Source of the DNA: CAXTSE01 sp964246985
GTDB lineage: Bacteria > Actinomycetota > Actinomycetes > Actinomycetales > Microbacteriaceae
Length of the DNA: 64,000 bases
Direction: 5' to 3'
Assembly: GCA_964246985.1 (NCBI GenBank)
Contig: CAXTSE010000006.1
Coordinates: 121,145 to 185,144 of the forward strand
Shown here: one piece after another, positions 8,359 to 17,138 of the stretch
Layout: every line of letters starts with the position of its first letter
Position numbering within the stretch: the first letter of the stretch is position 1
The notes under the pieces: model-generated
Database searches by the model: none
What the model was told of the DNA's origin: nothing
What the model saw: only the letters and a program-made list of their open reading frames with translations
Translations under genes and position numbers: made by a program

Positions 8359-9390
8359 GTGAGAAAAATGTCACCGGCTATCCGGCGAAGCCCGGTCACC
8401 GTGGCCGAGGTCGCCGCGCTGGCAGGAGTGTCATCCGGAACGGTGTCAAAGGCCCTCAACGGGCGCGGGCAGTTGAAGGAAGCGACGCGTCAGCGGGTCC
8501 TCACAGCAGCCGAAGATCTCGGGTTCAGCCCAAATTTGATGGCAAAGAGCTTGCCGAGTGGGCGCACCTATACGGTGGGAATACTGACGACCGACAGCAT
8601 AGGACGCTTCACTATCCCCATATTGACTGGTGCCGAAAATGCTTTGGCGGCAGGTCAGATGTCTCTTCTTCTGTGCGAAAGTCGCGGGGATCCAATCCGT
8701 GAGCAGCACTATTTGCGAATTCTTCTCGCGCGACGTGTCGACGGAATAATTGTCACCGGCCGGTCCAGTGATATCAGGCCCTCTTTGGGGGAGGACCTGC
8801 CGGTCCCCGTCGTCTACGCGCTCGTCGAGTCCGACAATCCGAACGACATATCAATCGTCCACAACGACGCTCAGGGCGCTGTCACCGCCGTCGAACATTT
8901 ACTCGAAACCGGACGAAAGGACATTGCCCTTGTGGCGGGGCCAGCCCGGCATTCCGCTACGCAACACAGAATGGAAGGCGCTGTTGCTGCCCTGGACGAC
9001 GCTGGCCGGTCGACGGTTTTGGGCGCACCTCTTTATGGCGAGTGGAGCGAGAAATGGGGCCGCGAAGCAGCCTTGCGCTTGATTCGGAGTGGCGAAACGG
9101 TCGACGGAGTCTTTTGTGCAAGCGATCAGATTGCGAGAGGAGTCGCCGACGGGTTTCGGGAACATGGCGTGGATGTTCCGCGGGAAGTCGGAATAGTTGG
9201 TGTAGATAACTGGGACGTTATGGCGGAAGCGTCCAGGCCCCCGCTAACAACGGTGGACCTGAATCTAGCTGAGCTCGGACACGTGGCTGCGACGCGGCTT
9301 CTCTCTGCCATCGATGGCCGCCCGATCAGCAAGGGAATCGAGTTCGTTGCGTGCAGCCTCATTAAGCGTCGTTCAACCGAAGTGGATTGA
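8359..9390 (+). CDS. LacI-family repressor of the GH127 transporter operon
   Basis: A 343-residue LacI protein with helix-turn-helix VTVAEVAALAGVSSGTVSKA (residues about 13-32), hinge GFSPNLMAKSLPSGR and a ligand-binding domain ending VGIVGVDNWDVMA. Either GTG 8359 or the in-frame ATG at 8368 may be used; neither has a strong SD, and GAGAG lies before the ATG. It is divergent from the transporter/GH127 operon, with palindromic operators in between, so it most likely represses that operon until an arabinose-type ligand appears. Confidence 0.93.
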   Translation: MRKMSPAIRRSPVTVAEVAALAGVSSGTVSKALNGRGQLKEATRQRVLTAAEDLGFSPNLMAKSLPSGRTYTVGILTTDSIGRFTIPILTGAENALAAGQMSLLLCESRGDPIREQHYLRILLARRVDGIIVTGRSSDIRPSLGEDLPVPVVYALVESDNPNDISIVHNDAQGAVTAVEHLLETGRKDIALVAGPARHSATQHRMEGAVAALDDAGRSTVLGAPLYGEWSEKWGREAALRLIRSGETVDGVFCASDQIARGVADGFREHGVDVPREVGIVGVDNWDVMAEASRPPLTTVDLNLAELGHVAATRLLSAIDGRPISKGIEFVACSLIKRRSTEVD

Positions 9391-9580
9391 GAACGAGATG
9401 ATCACCCTCCGGCTGGAACGAGCACCTTCAACAGCGCCCCGTCGAACGACGCCGCAGGGTCGAGGCGTTGCCGGGCGATAGCTCTTCCCTGGGCTAGCAA
9501 GGAGTCAAATCAAATCCCCGCCAAGGAAACAGGTCGCCAGCTGCCACAGAAGGGGATCCCCAAGTCGGGGTGATGTCTTC

Positions 9581-10120
9581 GTGAGGTGCGGTGTATCAAT
9601 TGGGAATAGCCAATCACTGCTGTTAGCCACGATCCTGGCGAGTGTTTCCATATGCCTGTTCCCACGGGGTCAACTGAAAGCGAAAAGCCATGCCCGTGCC
9701 TCGCGAGCTCAGGAACATCGTGAGGCTCTGGTACTCGCGGTCTACGAGAATGACCTTCGAGAACTTGTCCAAGCTGCGCCGATGCTTCTCGACGACCATG
9801 TTCCCTTCGCAGCAATGTGCCTCTGGTTAGACCGGCTGGCCTCATACGGCCGGATCAAACACGGCCTCGCCGACGCGATTCACAGCGCGACGCGCGCGCA
9901 GCTTGCTGACGAGCACTACGGCTCAGTCATCGACGCCATTGCGCTATTGCTAAGCGCCTGCAAGGAAGTGGGCGCGATACGTGTGGATGTGGATGCTGAC
10001 GACGTCCTCCTCATGGTCGGGTTTCTTTGGCGTATCGACCTTGACTCAGACTGGGAGTCACGTTCACGACATTTGCTCGGACTAGTGATCGACGGCCTTC
10101 GCCCACGGCTCAATCCGTGA
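9581..10120 (+). pseudogene. TetR-family regulator lacking its DNA-binding domain
   Basis: From about residue 46 the reading matches the C-terminal ligand domain of a TetR subgroup: REALVLAVYENDLRELVQAA, then DDVLLMVGFLWRID and LGLVIDGLRPRL at the end. In intact relatives this is preceded by about 60 residues of helix-turn-helix ending 'GTLYRHFP.REALV'. Here only a distorted trace (SVSICLFPRG) precedes it, and I see no DNA-binding helices in any frame of the 190 bases upstream. It is probably a decayed remnant, since it cannot bind DNA in the usual way. Confidence 0.6.
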
Positions 10121-10564
10121 ACGACCTACGCCGATCAGCACTAGCTAAAACGGTGATTGCCGGTTCGTACCACTTCGAATGCAACGCGTCGGACGCTCGC
10201 CGAGCGGCAGGATGCACAATGAAACGTTGACACCTCGCGCTCAGTCACTGACGACGCAGAGATGGCACCTTTGTTATTGGTTAATATGCGGTCGTTGGCG
10301 GACCTCTTTTCGTGAGACCCTGCCGCAGCTAGCTTTGACGAGCTGGTTCGCGTGGGCATAACCCCATGCACGAAACAGGGCGAGGGGCGGCCAGCCGCGT
10401 CGCTCCTCGCCGATTCCCGCTCCTGGCCAGCCTGAAAAGGGCCATTCGTTGACAGCTACCTTCCTCGCTGCCCACCGATGGGGACCTAGCCGTCGTCTCC
10501 CATCTGTGCGCGACAGCGTGAGATAAAGAATTCCGACTCGCACTGACCCTGCTCGCTCGCGCAA
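10121..10564. other. Non-coding or degraded stretch
   Basis: I see no supported gene on either strand between the TetR remnant and the SSB-like fragment. Short open frames here have no recognisable domains and no ribosome site. Confidence 0.5.
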
Positions 10565-10966
10565 TCAACCAACCAGGATGACGGGGAAATCGGTCTGTAC
10601 CAGCTTCCCGTTGACGCGACTACGTGCGAGAGCGTGGCGGACCGGCGGCATCGATGCGGACACAGGGAACCGGGCCGTGATTGCGCCATCGGATTCGTTC
10701 TCGCCGCTCAAGGCCACGGCACCCTGTCCGGAGGTGTTCGCTTCGGATGAGACGGCCGTCATCCCGGACGAAGCCGAGAACAGCACGCCGTATCGGCGAC
10801 CCGCGACGCCTGTACCGCCGTCGATTAAAAGTTCGTAGCCGTAGGAATGCGCGCGGCCCGCGACCTCGATGCGGTCGCCAACCTCAAGGTTGAGGTGGAG
10901 GCAGTTGTCACGGAAGTACGCGAACACGCTGGTCAGGAAACGTGGAAACAGAACCTGCCGAATCAC
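10565..10966 (-). CDS. Hypothetical protein, possible single-stranded-DNA-binding-protein remnant
   Basis: A 133-residue reading. Residues about 28-45 (LEVGDRIEVAGRAHSYGYE) resemble the 'L.KGDRV.V.GRL..R.YE' strand of bacterial SSB proteins, followed by a GTGVAGRRYGVLFSASSG stretch that could match the next SSB strands. The N-terminal OB-fold part and the acidic C-terminal tip of a real SSB are absent. It may be a degenerate SSB or mobile-element cargo, or simply an open frame. No strong ribosome site is visible. Confidence 0.3.
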   Translation of the reverse strand: MIRQVLFPRFLTSVFAYFRDNCLHLNLEVGDRIEVAGRAHSYGYELLIDGGTGVAGRRYGVLFSASSGMTAVSSEANTSGQGAVALSGENESDGAITARFPVSASMPPVRHALARSRVNGKLVQTDFPVILVG

Positions 10967-11480
10967 GAGAGAATCCTAAGTCGGCTCGTCCCGCGATTCC
11001 AGCGATATCGTCGACCGCTGTGGACGCCATGCAGGATCGCTTAACGCGATGGGCTCATAGCGCCGAATGGTCGGACTGGGTTGCGATGCGAAATGGCGGG
11101 GCATCGCAGGTTGAGCTGCGCCGCCGGGAGGGAGGCGACGCCGACGCATCTGCCGATGTGGCACGGGCCCGATCGTATGGACAACGTGCCACCGTCCGCC
11201 ACCGGTCGGGTCGGCTCGTGCTGTCTACCCCTGGCTCCCGACCGCTGGTACATGTACCGTGGGCAAGCCACGCAGCGCCATTCCGGTGCTGGAAGTGCAT
11301 CCCAGCGCGACTGCGCGTGCCCATTGTGGTCTGGACCTCGCCATCATGGGCACCTCGCGGTTCGCGGGACTCTTAGGCAGCTGCTATCGGGTCTCGCTGA
11401 CGGTGCGTCGGCGCGTGCGCTGCGCAATTGAGCACGGGCTGGACCGCGGATCCTGGCATCGCGTTGGGGAACCTAGGCGA
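10967..11480. other. Gene-poor stretch
   Basis: Several overlapping open frames exist on both strands, as expected in high-GC DNA, but none shows a domain, a ribosome site or a plausible protein composition. No repeat or attachment site was recognised. Confidence 0.5.
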
Positions 11481-11738
11481 TTAAGATTCCGCGCGGCCGT
11501 TCGTCGATAGACCAAACTTCTCTCTCATCACCGCGGTGTCGTTGCTCCAGACGTCCGAGTCGAGGCGGGCGATCACCACGAGCGAGCCCTCGAGCACGGC
11601 GGTGCGGATGTGAACGTCGCGTCCCCGAGCCAGCCGGCGGATCTCGTCACGGACGTGGTCGACATCGTTCGGGGGGACGTAACGAGAGGCCTGACCGGCA
11701 TCCATGCACGAGCTCAATAGCTCGCTCGCGATAGTCAT
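11481..11738 (-). CDS. Small hypothetical protein (85 aa)
   Basis: MTIASELLSSCMDAGQ..., with a balanced composition (IRRLARGRDVHIRTAVLEGS then LVVIARLDSDVW) that looks like a real small alpha/beta protein. I do not recognise a family. ATG start at 11738, no strong SD. It lies alone in the gene-poor stretch at 9.4-12.5 kb, near the other small hypothetical gene at 12087. Such short orphans are common on actinobacterial plasmids and integrated elements. Confidence 0.5.
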   Translation of the reverse strand: MTIASELLSSCMDAGQASRYVPPNDVDHVRDEIRRLARGRDVHIRTAVLEGSLVVIARLDSDVWSNDTAVMREKFGLSTNGRAES

Positions 11739-12086
11739 GGCACAGCCTAGGCCCGGCGCGGTTGCGCGGGCTAGGCCCTGCTGGCATGGAGCCGAATCGA
11801 GCCGCTTTTAGTCATAGCCAAGCCGGAGACCAGCGCGCAGGGGCTGGTGACGCGCACGTAAGTGGTCCAGCTCCGTGAAGTCAGAGTGCCTCGAAGTCGG
11901 TCGCCAGGATGGCGATCTGAGGTTCAGGCTGTCGTGACTCGCGCACGTCGTCGTGCCTGCTCAGTGTTCGCGACCTGTATGTATCAGTAAATACCCGAAG
12001 CCGTTGATGGTGGGTCGCGCACCTGGCCCGGTATATTTGGCGAGCCGCGGACAAGCCGCGTGCACCTGCTGTAGGGATAACGTGCA
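11739..12086. other. Intergenic stretch without recognised features
   Basis: No convincing gene, repeat or hairpin was seen between the two small hypothetical genes. Confidence 0.5.
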
Positions 12087-12341
12087 GTGGAGCTCGATCC
12101 GTTCACGATGAAAATTGGTGGCCTAGGAACCGATCTTCGTTCCGAGGGGCACGTGATTCACGTCAGCCGTACGAATCAACTCCGATGGGTGGTCGAGACC
12201 TACACTCGACACGACCGCCGACTCATCGGCTCCTTGCGCCTCGCAGAGACCTCCTGGGTGGTTCACAACAAATTTGGCGAGCCAGTCGGAGCCTTCGACG
12301 TTTGGGGCGACGCGCTTCATTCATTGATTTCCCTCCTGTGA
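12087..12341 (+). CDS. Small hypothetical protein (84 aa)
   Basis: Residues 22-50 (GHVIHVSRTNQLRWVVETY..., DRRLIGSLRLAE) look like a small beta-rich protein and the composition is not that of a shadow frame. The GTG start has AGGGAT about 10 bases upstream; an ATG at 12108 is the alternative. No family recognised and no functional neighbour. It may be the surviving edge of a mobile element together with the gene at 11481. Confidence 0.45.
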   Translation: MELDPFTMKIGGLGTDLRSEGHVIHVSRTNQLRWVVETYTRHDRRLIGSLRLAETSWVVHNKFGEPVGAFDVWGDALHSLISLL

Positions 12342-12508
12342 GGCAGCTGCATGACGCTGAACTCGGGCACGGTGCCAAAGCTCAGCGCGGCCTCTGTCTT
12401 CTATAACCGTCGCGACGCGCAGGTTCCAGGTGAGCCCGGCTGCAAGGCTTGTCTCAGCGTGCACCTTCGGTTCTCAGTCATCGCCACAGCCCACAGCATC
12501 AACAGGTC

Positions 12509-13276
12509 CTACAGGTTGAAGTGGGCAATCTCGTGGAGAGCCGCGACTCCCTGTTTCACCGCCGCATCGACCAGCTCGCCGCCCGCGATCGCCGTCGCGG
12601 AAGTTGGGTCGCCAATCACGCCCGACGGCCCGAAGTCGTCGGACCGCCAGCCGAAACTGACGTAGCCACCGGAAAACTTGATGTGCTCGAGGTTCGCCAG
12701 GCGATCTGGCACCCACCGTTCTACGTGAGTGAGGTCGACCAGGTCGGGGCGAAGGTGCATGACGACAGAGGTTTCGCTGTGTCCACCATGAATTCCTAGC
12801 CCTCGTTCGTCCGGCCCATTCGTGCCGTCTCCGGCCGGCATCGGCACGCTCATCAGGAAGGTTCGCAGGCTGAACTCGATACGGATTTCTCGCAACGCGA
12901 CCTGTAGTAACGCGACGTTGCCGCCATGCCCGTTGTAAAGCACCAGCGTCCGAGCCGGCGTGTTCGCGACAGATCGAGCGATGGACCGCACCGTGTCCAT
13001 AAGCGTGAACCAAGAGATAGACGCCGTGCCCGGCGCCCAGTCGTGTTCGTCAGATTTGGTGTAGGCAAGCGGCGGCAGAATCCACACGTCGAGCCCGCTC
13101 GCCGCAGCAGCTGACACCACTCGATGACCGATCGAGTCAGCAGTGAGCAGATCCGTGAACAACGGGAGGTGTGGGCCGTGGTGTTCGATGGCGCCGACGG
13201 GCAGAAGAACTATCGAATCCGTCGTAAGCGCGTCGTTTAGCGCAGGTCCGGAACGCTCGGCCCATTCTCGATTCAT
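12509..13276 (-). CDS. Creatininase-family amidohydrolase
   Basis: A 255-residue metal-dependent amidohydrolase. Creatininase-fold ligand motifs are visible: GAIEHHGPHLPLFTD (residues about 28-42, Glu/His/Asp), YNGHGGN (about 114-120) and GIHGGHSETS (about 161-170, Glu). The family opens cyclic or N-acyl amides (creatinine, and related substrates in riboflavin, F420 and mycofactocin pathways). The ATG at 13276 has GGAAAGGA upstream. It is last in a long minus-strand block with cupin, isochorismatase-type hydrolase and PLP lyase genes, implying amide hydrolysis in breakdown of a nitrogen compound. Its exact substrate cannot be read from the sequence. Confidence 0.9.
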   Translation of the reverse strand: MNREWAERSGPALNDALTTDSIVLLPVGAIEHHGPHLPLFTDLLTADSIGHRVVSAAAASGLDVWILPPLAYTKSDEHDWAPGTASISWFTLMDTVRSIARSVANTPARTLVLYNGHGGNVALLQVALREIRIEFSLRTFLMSVPMPAGDGTNGPDERGLGIHGGHSETSVVMHLRPDLVDLTHVERWVPDRLANLEHIKFSGGYVSFGWRSDDFGPSGVIGDPTSATAIAGGELVDAAVKQGVAALHEIAHFNL

Positions 13277-13319
13277 GCTTCTCGTCCTTTCCGACGAGGT
13301 TCAGGAAGTGTCTCCTTAC

Positions 13320-13337
13320 TCGCAGCTCCAGCTGCGA
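13320..13337. promoter_or_regulatory. Palindrome TCGCAGCT-CC-AGCTGCGA
   Basis: A perfect 8-bp inverted repeat with a 2-base centre in the 72-base gap before the creatininase-family gene. A close relative (GCAGCT-C-AGCTGC) lies at 14723-14735 ahead of the isochorismatase-family gene, so these may be binding sites for one regulator. Confidence 0.45.
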
Positions 13338-13348
13338 CGACAGTTCCG

Positions 13349-13804
13349 TCAACCATGCATCGCCAATCCGGGAAATAGAGCGCGCTTATCGTCCTCGGAA
13401 AGGGTGTCTGTAGAACCGCTAGTTACTAGGTCCTCGAATCCTCTTTCCATCGATCCGAGGTCATTGGCCATGATCGTGACGGTGTAGAGGCGCTCTGTCT
13501 CGGATACGTTGCGTATGTGATGAACGGATCCGGCGGGGAGCACCACCACATCGCCCGCCCGTAGCTCGACCGAGTGTTCGTCGCTAACTGCGCTCGCCCT
13601 GCCGCTCAGGACGATGAAAATCTCGACCGAGTCGGGGTGCGAGTTGTCGGGCTGGCTCCCGAGCGGTTCCCAAACCTCGAAGAAGACACTTGTCGGTGAA
13701 CCTTCTGACGGGCCGGTCAGATGGGTGAGTTTGACAGTGTCGCCCTCCCCAATCCGAAACGTCAACAGGTCGTTCACGTTCTTTACGACGGGAGCGGTAG
13801 CCAT
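13349..13804 (-). CDS. Cupin-domain protein
   Basis: A 151-residue single-cupin protein. The cupin core runs from about residue 50 to 115: HPDSVEIFIVLSGRA (motif 1, with His and Glu; the usual second His is missing), then LRAGDVVVLPAGSVHHI (motif 2, His). ATG at 13804 preceded by AGGAAG. Small stand-alone cupins bind a metal and act as isomerases, dioxygenases or ligand sensors, and the role here is unknown. It lies 24 bases downstream of the isochorismatase-family hydrolase, in the same operon. Confidence 0.88.
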   Translation of the reverse strand: MATAPVVKNVNDLLTFRIGEGDTVKLTHLTGPSEGSPTSVFFEVWEPLGSQPDNSHPDSVEIFIVLSGRASAVSDEHSVELRAGDVVVLPAGSVHHIRNVSETERLYTVTIMANDLGSMERGFEDLVTSGSTDTLSEDDKRALFPGLAMHG

Positions 13805-13828
13805 TTTCTTCCTTTCGAATAGCGCGTT

Positions 13829-14626
13829 TCATTGGGAAAGTGCTGACGTGACGTCGCCTGCTGCGGCGGTGAATCCGAAGCACTGACGAATGTTGTAGAT
13901 CGTCGCGTCGAGACAAAAGCTCGGGGACGTCGTCGCGCTCGCCTGCTCGAGCATGACCACGTCATACCCGAGGCCTGCGGCGTCAATGAGCGTCGCGAAA
14001 ACGCACTGATCGGCGTTGACGCCAGCGAAAAGCAAGGTGTCGATCTGGCGGGCGCGGAGCACACTGTCGAGCGGGGTGTCGAAGAATCCGCTCATCCTAT
14101 ATTTGTCTATATGGAGATCGTCGGGGCCCGTCTCGAGACCGTCCGCGATCTGGGCGCCCCAGCTGCCTTTCGTGAGCACGGCATCGCTGCGAAATACCCC
14201 ATCGCCTATCCCGCCGCCACTTCCGTCGGGGTCGTAGACGTGTAGGACGTTCGGGGGGAGATTGGCTCGGTCGATCCGATTTCCCCAGTTCAGCCAAATG
14301 ACTGGCACGCCGTGGATACGAAATCCTCGCGCGACCGCATTTATAGGCTCGATCGCGCTCGACGCGGGGCCGACATCGACACCACGTGAGTTGAGCCAAC
14401 CCCCTGCCGAGCAGAAGTCGTTCTGCATGTCGACGATGATGAGAGCCGTACGACTGAGGTCCATCGTGACGTTCTGCGGTAGTGCAGTCACAGAGAGCGC
14501 CTCACCGGAGCTAGAGGGTCGCCGGAAATCGACGTGCGCTGAGGTCAAAGTCCAGGTTCTTGGGTCGGAGACAAAAGAATTACCTCGGATCGCCTGTTGC
14601 TCGAGGTGGCTCAATGCGCGCCCCAT
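13829..14626 (-). CDS. Isochorismatase-family cysteine hydrolase
   Basis: A 265-residue hydrolase from ATG 14626 (a TTG at 14659 would add 11 residues; neither has a clear SD). The catalytic triad is complete: Asp in IIVDMQNDF, Lys in HIDKYRMSGF and Cys in GVNADQCVFAT. A 55-residue N-terminal extension (DPRTWTLTSAHVDFRRP...) before the core resembles that of ureidoacrylate-hydrolase-like (RutB-type) members. The family hydrolyses N-carbamoyl or amide groups, such as ureidoacrylate, N-carbamoylsarcosine and nicotinamide. With a creatininase-family enzyme two genes away, an amide or carbamoyl intermediate is plausible. Confidence 0.9.
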   Translation of the reverse strand: MGRALSHLEQQAIRGNSFVSDPRTWTLTSAHVDFRRPSSSGEALSVTALPQNVTMDLSRTALIIVDMQNDFCSAGGWLNSRGVDVGPASSAIEPINAVARGFRIHGVPVIWLNWGNRIDRANLPPNVLHVYDPDGSGGGIGDGVFRSDAVLTKGSWGAQIADGLETGPDDLHIDKYRMSGFFDTPLDSVLRARQIDTLLFAGVNADQCVFATLIDAAGLGYDVVMLEQASATTSPSFCLDATIYNIRQCFGFTAAAGDVTSALSQ

Positions 14627-14722
14627 TTCGAATTGGTCAGACCGGCTGTCTGACCGCAACCATACACGGCCGTCTTATCGGGCCAACCCGATGCGCGAGC
14701 TTCTTAATTGGCTGGAAACATT

Positions 14723-14735
14723 GCAGCTCAGCTGC
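14723..14735. promoter_or_regulatory. Palindrome GCAGCT-C-AGCTGC
   Basis: A perfect 13-base palindrome overlapping the stop codon of the GntR gene and lying upstream of the isochorismatase-family gene. It shares GCAGCT..AGCTGCGACG with the palindrome at 13320. Confidence 0.45.
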
Positions 14736-15474
14736 GACGCGGTACTCCGCGGATGAGCCCGTAGGGGAGCACGTCCTGACGATAAATTTCGAGGGCGTGG
14801 TACAACGGTGCACCAAGGATAGAAACCCCAAGGGTCGTCAGTTCAAGAATCGCCTCGTCAGTCTGTAGGTCGAGCAGCTTCGCCTCGTCGGTGCCGGCCG
14901 TCCTCGCTCGTATCCAGCTTGTCTCCCACTCCACCGCTGAGCCGCGGAGGCTCCGCACCGCGTCAAAAACGGAAGTGTGGGGGTCGATATGAACGCGCTC
15001 ATTCTCTTCGACCGGTATCGAGTCAAAAGCGACCATGATCGGCCGCCCGCCTGCAGACCAACGCTTGATGATCTGGAGCGCGTTGTGCCCTGTCCGCACC
15101 CCCAGCTTCGCCGCGCGATCCTGATCAAGTGCGCACCACGTCGACTCAAGCACTTCGACTCGGGCTTCGAGGCCAGCGTCGCGGATCATGTCCGAGAACT
15201 CATAGCTCTGATCCAGGCGGATACCCATGTCGAGGGCCGAGCGGTTAGGAAAAGTGCCGCTATTGGGAATTCGGGTAACCAACCCGTCTGACTCGAGCCG
15301 AACAAGTTCTTCGCGTAGCTTCGGCCGGCTCACCCCTAGCGATGACGCCAGTGATAGTTCCGAGGGCAGAGGCCTCCCGGCTACTGCAGCGGCGCGCCAG
15401 ACCTCGTGAAGCTTGTCCCTGATCGAACTCATGTCGAACACCGCCGCCCTCGTCCCGCCGTCGGGGTCAACCAT
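14728..15474 (-). CDS. GntR-family regulator with UTRA effector domain (HutC type)
   Basis: An N-terminal winged helix (LPSELSLASSLGVSRPKLRE, then LVRLESDGLVTRIPNSGTF, residues about 35-75) is followed by a UTRA-like ligand domain (FDSIPVEENERVHI, LYHALEIYRQDVLPYGL). Total is 248 residues from ATG 15474; an ATG at 15432 or a GTG at 15441 (GAGGGCGG upstream) are credible shorter starts. HutC-type regulators repress catabolic operons until a pathway intermediate binds the UTRA domain. It sits inside the 12.5-19.6 kb operon and probably controls it, perhaps through the GCAGCT palindromes nearby. Confidence 0.9.
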   Translation of the reverse strand: MVDPDGGTRAAVFDMSSIRDKLHEVWRAAAVAGRPLPSELSLASSLGVSRPKLREELVRLESDGLVTRIPNSGTFPNRSALDMGIRLDQSYEFSDMIRDAGLEARVEVLESTWCALDQDRAAKLGVRTGHNALQIIKRWSAGGRPIMVAFDSIPVEENERVHIDPHTSVFDAVRSLRGSAVEWETSWIRARTAGTDEAKLLDLQTDEAILELTTLGVSILGAPLYHALEIYRQDVLPYGLIRGVPRRS

Positions 15475-15498
15475 ACGGCCGCGGGGGCAGGCTCAGAC

Positions 15499-16284
15499 TT
15501 ACCCGACCTGCCAGCCGCCATCCACAAGCAAGCTGGTTCCGTTCACGTAGCCGCTCGCGTCGCTGGAGAGAAAAACGAACGCCTTTGCGATGTCCTCGGG
15601 GCTTCCCAATCGCCCCTCGGGAATGCGGTCGATGAAGAGGTCTGCTTCATGAGAGGGCGTGCGTCCGGATGCTGCAGCGCGGGTCTCAAACATGGCCTCG
15701 AGCATCGGAGTCCCTATTTGCCCAGGGCACACTGTATTGACGCGGATTCCCGCGCCGGCCAACTCTGCCGCCATGGACTGCGCAAGTCCGATCATCCCGA
15801 ATTTTGAGGCCGAGTAGGCGGCATTCCCGCGCCCGCCCCGCAAGCCAAAGAGCGACGACGTGAAGACGATCGTGCCGGGCTTACCGGATGCAATCAGCGG
15901 CCGCGCGAACTCGGTCGCGGTGTAGAACGAGCCTGAAAGGTTGACGTCGATTACTGCGCGCCACTGACTCGGATCAAGCTCAAGCGCAGGCGCGACTGCC
16001 AGAATCCCGGCGTTGACCACGATTGCGTCGCAGATGCCGAATCCCGAAGATACGGCGGCTGCAGCCGCGGCCACGTCATCCGGGTCTGACACGTCCAGGG
16101 CAATACCTAGGCATTCGACGCCAAGCGCCGCGCTCGTTTCGGCGGCCACGGCGGAAGCCGCAACTCCATCGAGATCTGCAACGACTACGCGCGCGCCCTC
16201 TGCAGCGAATCGCCTCACAATGGCCCGGCCGATTGAACCGACGCCACCCGTCACCAGCGCCGTTCGACCCGAAAGCGCGCTCAC
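15499..16284 (-). CDS. Short-chain dehydrogenase/reductase
   Basis: A 261-residue classical SDR from a GTG at 16284 that overlaps the stop of the upstream lactonase-like gene by 4 bases (GTGA), with AAGGGCGG upstream. NAD-binding TGGVGSIGRA is at about residues 11-20, NAG at about 92-94, catalytic Ser in VFTSSLFG and Tyr/Lys in YSASKFG, followed by the VNTVCPGQIGTPM motif and the VNGTSLLVDGG end. It should oxidise an alcohol or reduce a ketone in the cytoplasm. The substrate is unknown. A second SDR occurs in the same operon (18372-19118). Confidence 0.92.
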   Translation of the reverse strand: MSALSGRTALVTGGVGSIGRAIVRRFAAEGARVVVADLDGVAASAVAAETSAALGVECLGIALDVSDPDDVAAAAAAVSSGFGICDAIVVNAGILAVAPALELDPSQWRAVIDVNLSGSFYTATEFARPLIASGKPGTIVFTSSLFGLRGGRGNAAYSASKFGMIGLAQSMAAELAGAGIRVNTVCPGQIGTPMLEAMFETRAAASGRTPSHEADLFIDRIPEGRLGSPEDIAKAFVFLSSDASGYVNGTSLLVDGGWQVG

Positions 16285-17138
16285 CGATGTCCGCCCTTCG
16301 GATGTTGCACGGCGAGTTGCACGAGCGCATCGTGACCGGGGATGATCCGAGCACTTTTGTCGCGAGCGAAATCGAAGAGCCGATCCAGCGACGCCTCGGC
16401 GGCCCGTTCGTCGATGCGTGTGCCGCCAGCGGTTGATCCGCACGCGGCACCTTCGAGGAAGTTCTGGCCGAGATCGGCCGCGTCTCCGGCAAGGAGCCAG
16501 GTGCCCGACGACCTGAGCGTGACGGCGAATGAAAGATGTCCGGGCGTGTGCCCCGGCGTTCGGATGGCGCGAACTCCCGGCGCGACGTCTACGTCGCTAC
16601 CGAGCTCATGCCAAGTCGTGGCTGGGTCTTCCCAGTCGGGTGCGAAAAAGCCGTGCTCGGCGCCAACGGCGCCGCTGCGCGCGAACGCGAGCTCGCGCTC
16701 ATCGATCAATATGGGCACGCCAAATCGCGAAAGAGTGGGAATGCCGCCCGAATGGTCGACATGCAGGTGAGTGACGGCCGCGAGGGACAGGTCGCCGACG
16801 CTCAGTCCTACGCCTGCAAGCGCCGTCTCGAGCGGGTCTCCATCTTGTATCCATCCCCAATCACTCCCGGCTGGGGGCACTGGCGATAATCGCCAAGGCT
16901 CGGTTCGATGCACCTGAGAACCGGCGCGGTACGTTAACGCGATGTCAGGGCATTCAAAGGCACGCCGTGACATCCCGGTGTCTAGCAGTACCCAGCCCGC
17001 CAAGGTTTCCACCACCACGCCGAGGAACGGCTCCCAGTAATAGGTCGCCGTTCCGCCCCGCACGGAGAGCTCGTGCGGCACATGCTCCGCGCCAAAGTGA
17101 ACGAAAAACATGCGCTCAGCTGTGTCGTGGGCAATCAC
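16281..17138 (-). CDS. Metallo-beta-lactamase-fold hydrolase, lactonase-like
   Basis: A 285-residue MBL-fold protein. The metal site is complete: THLHVDHSGG (residues about 123-132), GHTPGHLS (about 197-204), GDAAD and IPGHD near the end. Length and the HLHVDHSGG plus PGHTPGH pattern resemble acyl-homoserine-lactone lactonases (AttM/AiiA group) and related lactone hydrolases. The GTG start at 17138 overlaps the diaminopropionate-lyase-like gene by 4 bases. In this operon, between a dehydrogenase and an ammonia-lyase, it could open a lactone intermediate; quorum quenching is an alternative. Confidence 0.88.
   Translation of the reverse strand: MIAHDTAERMFFVHFGAEHVPHELSVRGGTATYYWEPFLGVVVETLAGWVLLDTGMSRRAFECPDIALTYRAGSQVHRTEPWRLSPVPPAGSDWGWIQDGDPLETALAGVGLSVGDLSLAAVTHLHVDHSGGIPTLSRFGVPILIDERELAFARSGAVGAEHGFFAPDWEDPATTWHELGSDVDVAPGVRAIRTPGHTPGHLSFAVTLRSSGTWLLAGDAADLGQNFLEGAACGSTAGGTRIDERAAEASLDRLFDFARDKSARIIPGHDALVQLAVQHPKGGHR

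Noticed and set aside
10942..11376. Plus-strand open frame of 144 codons
   Set aside because: Arg/Ala/Pro/Ser-rich with no motif and no ribosome site; equally long frames exist on the other strand.
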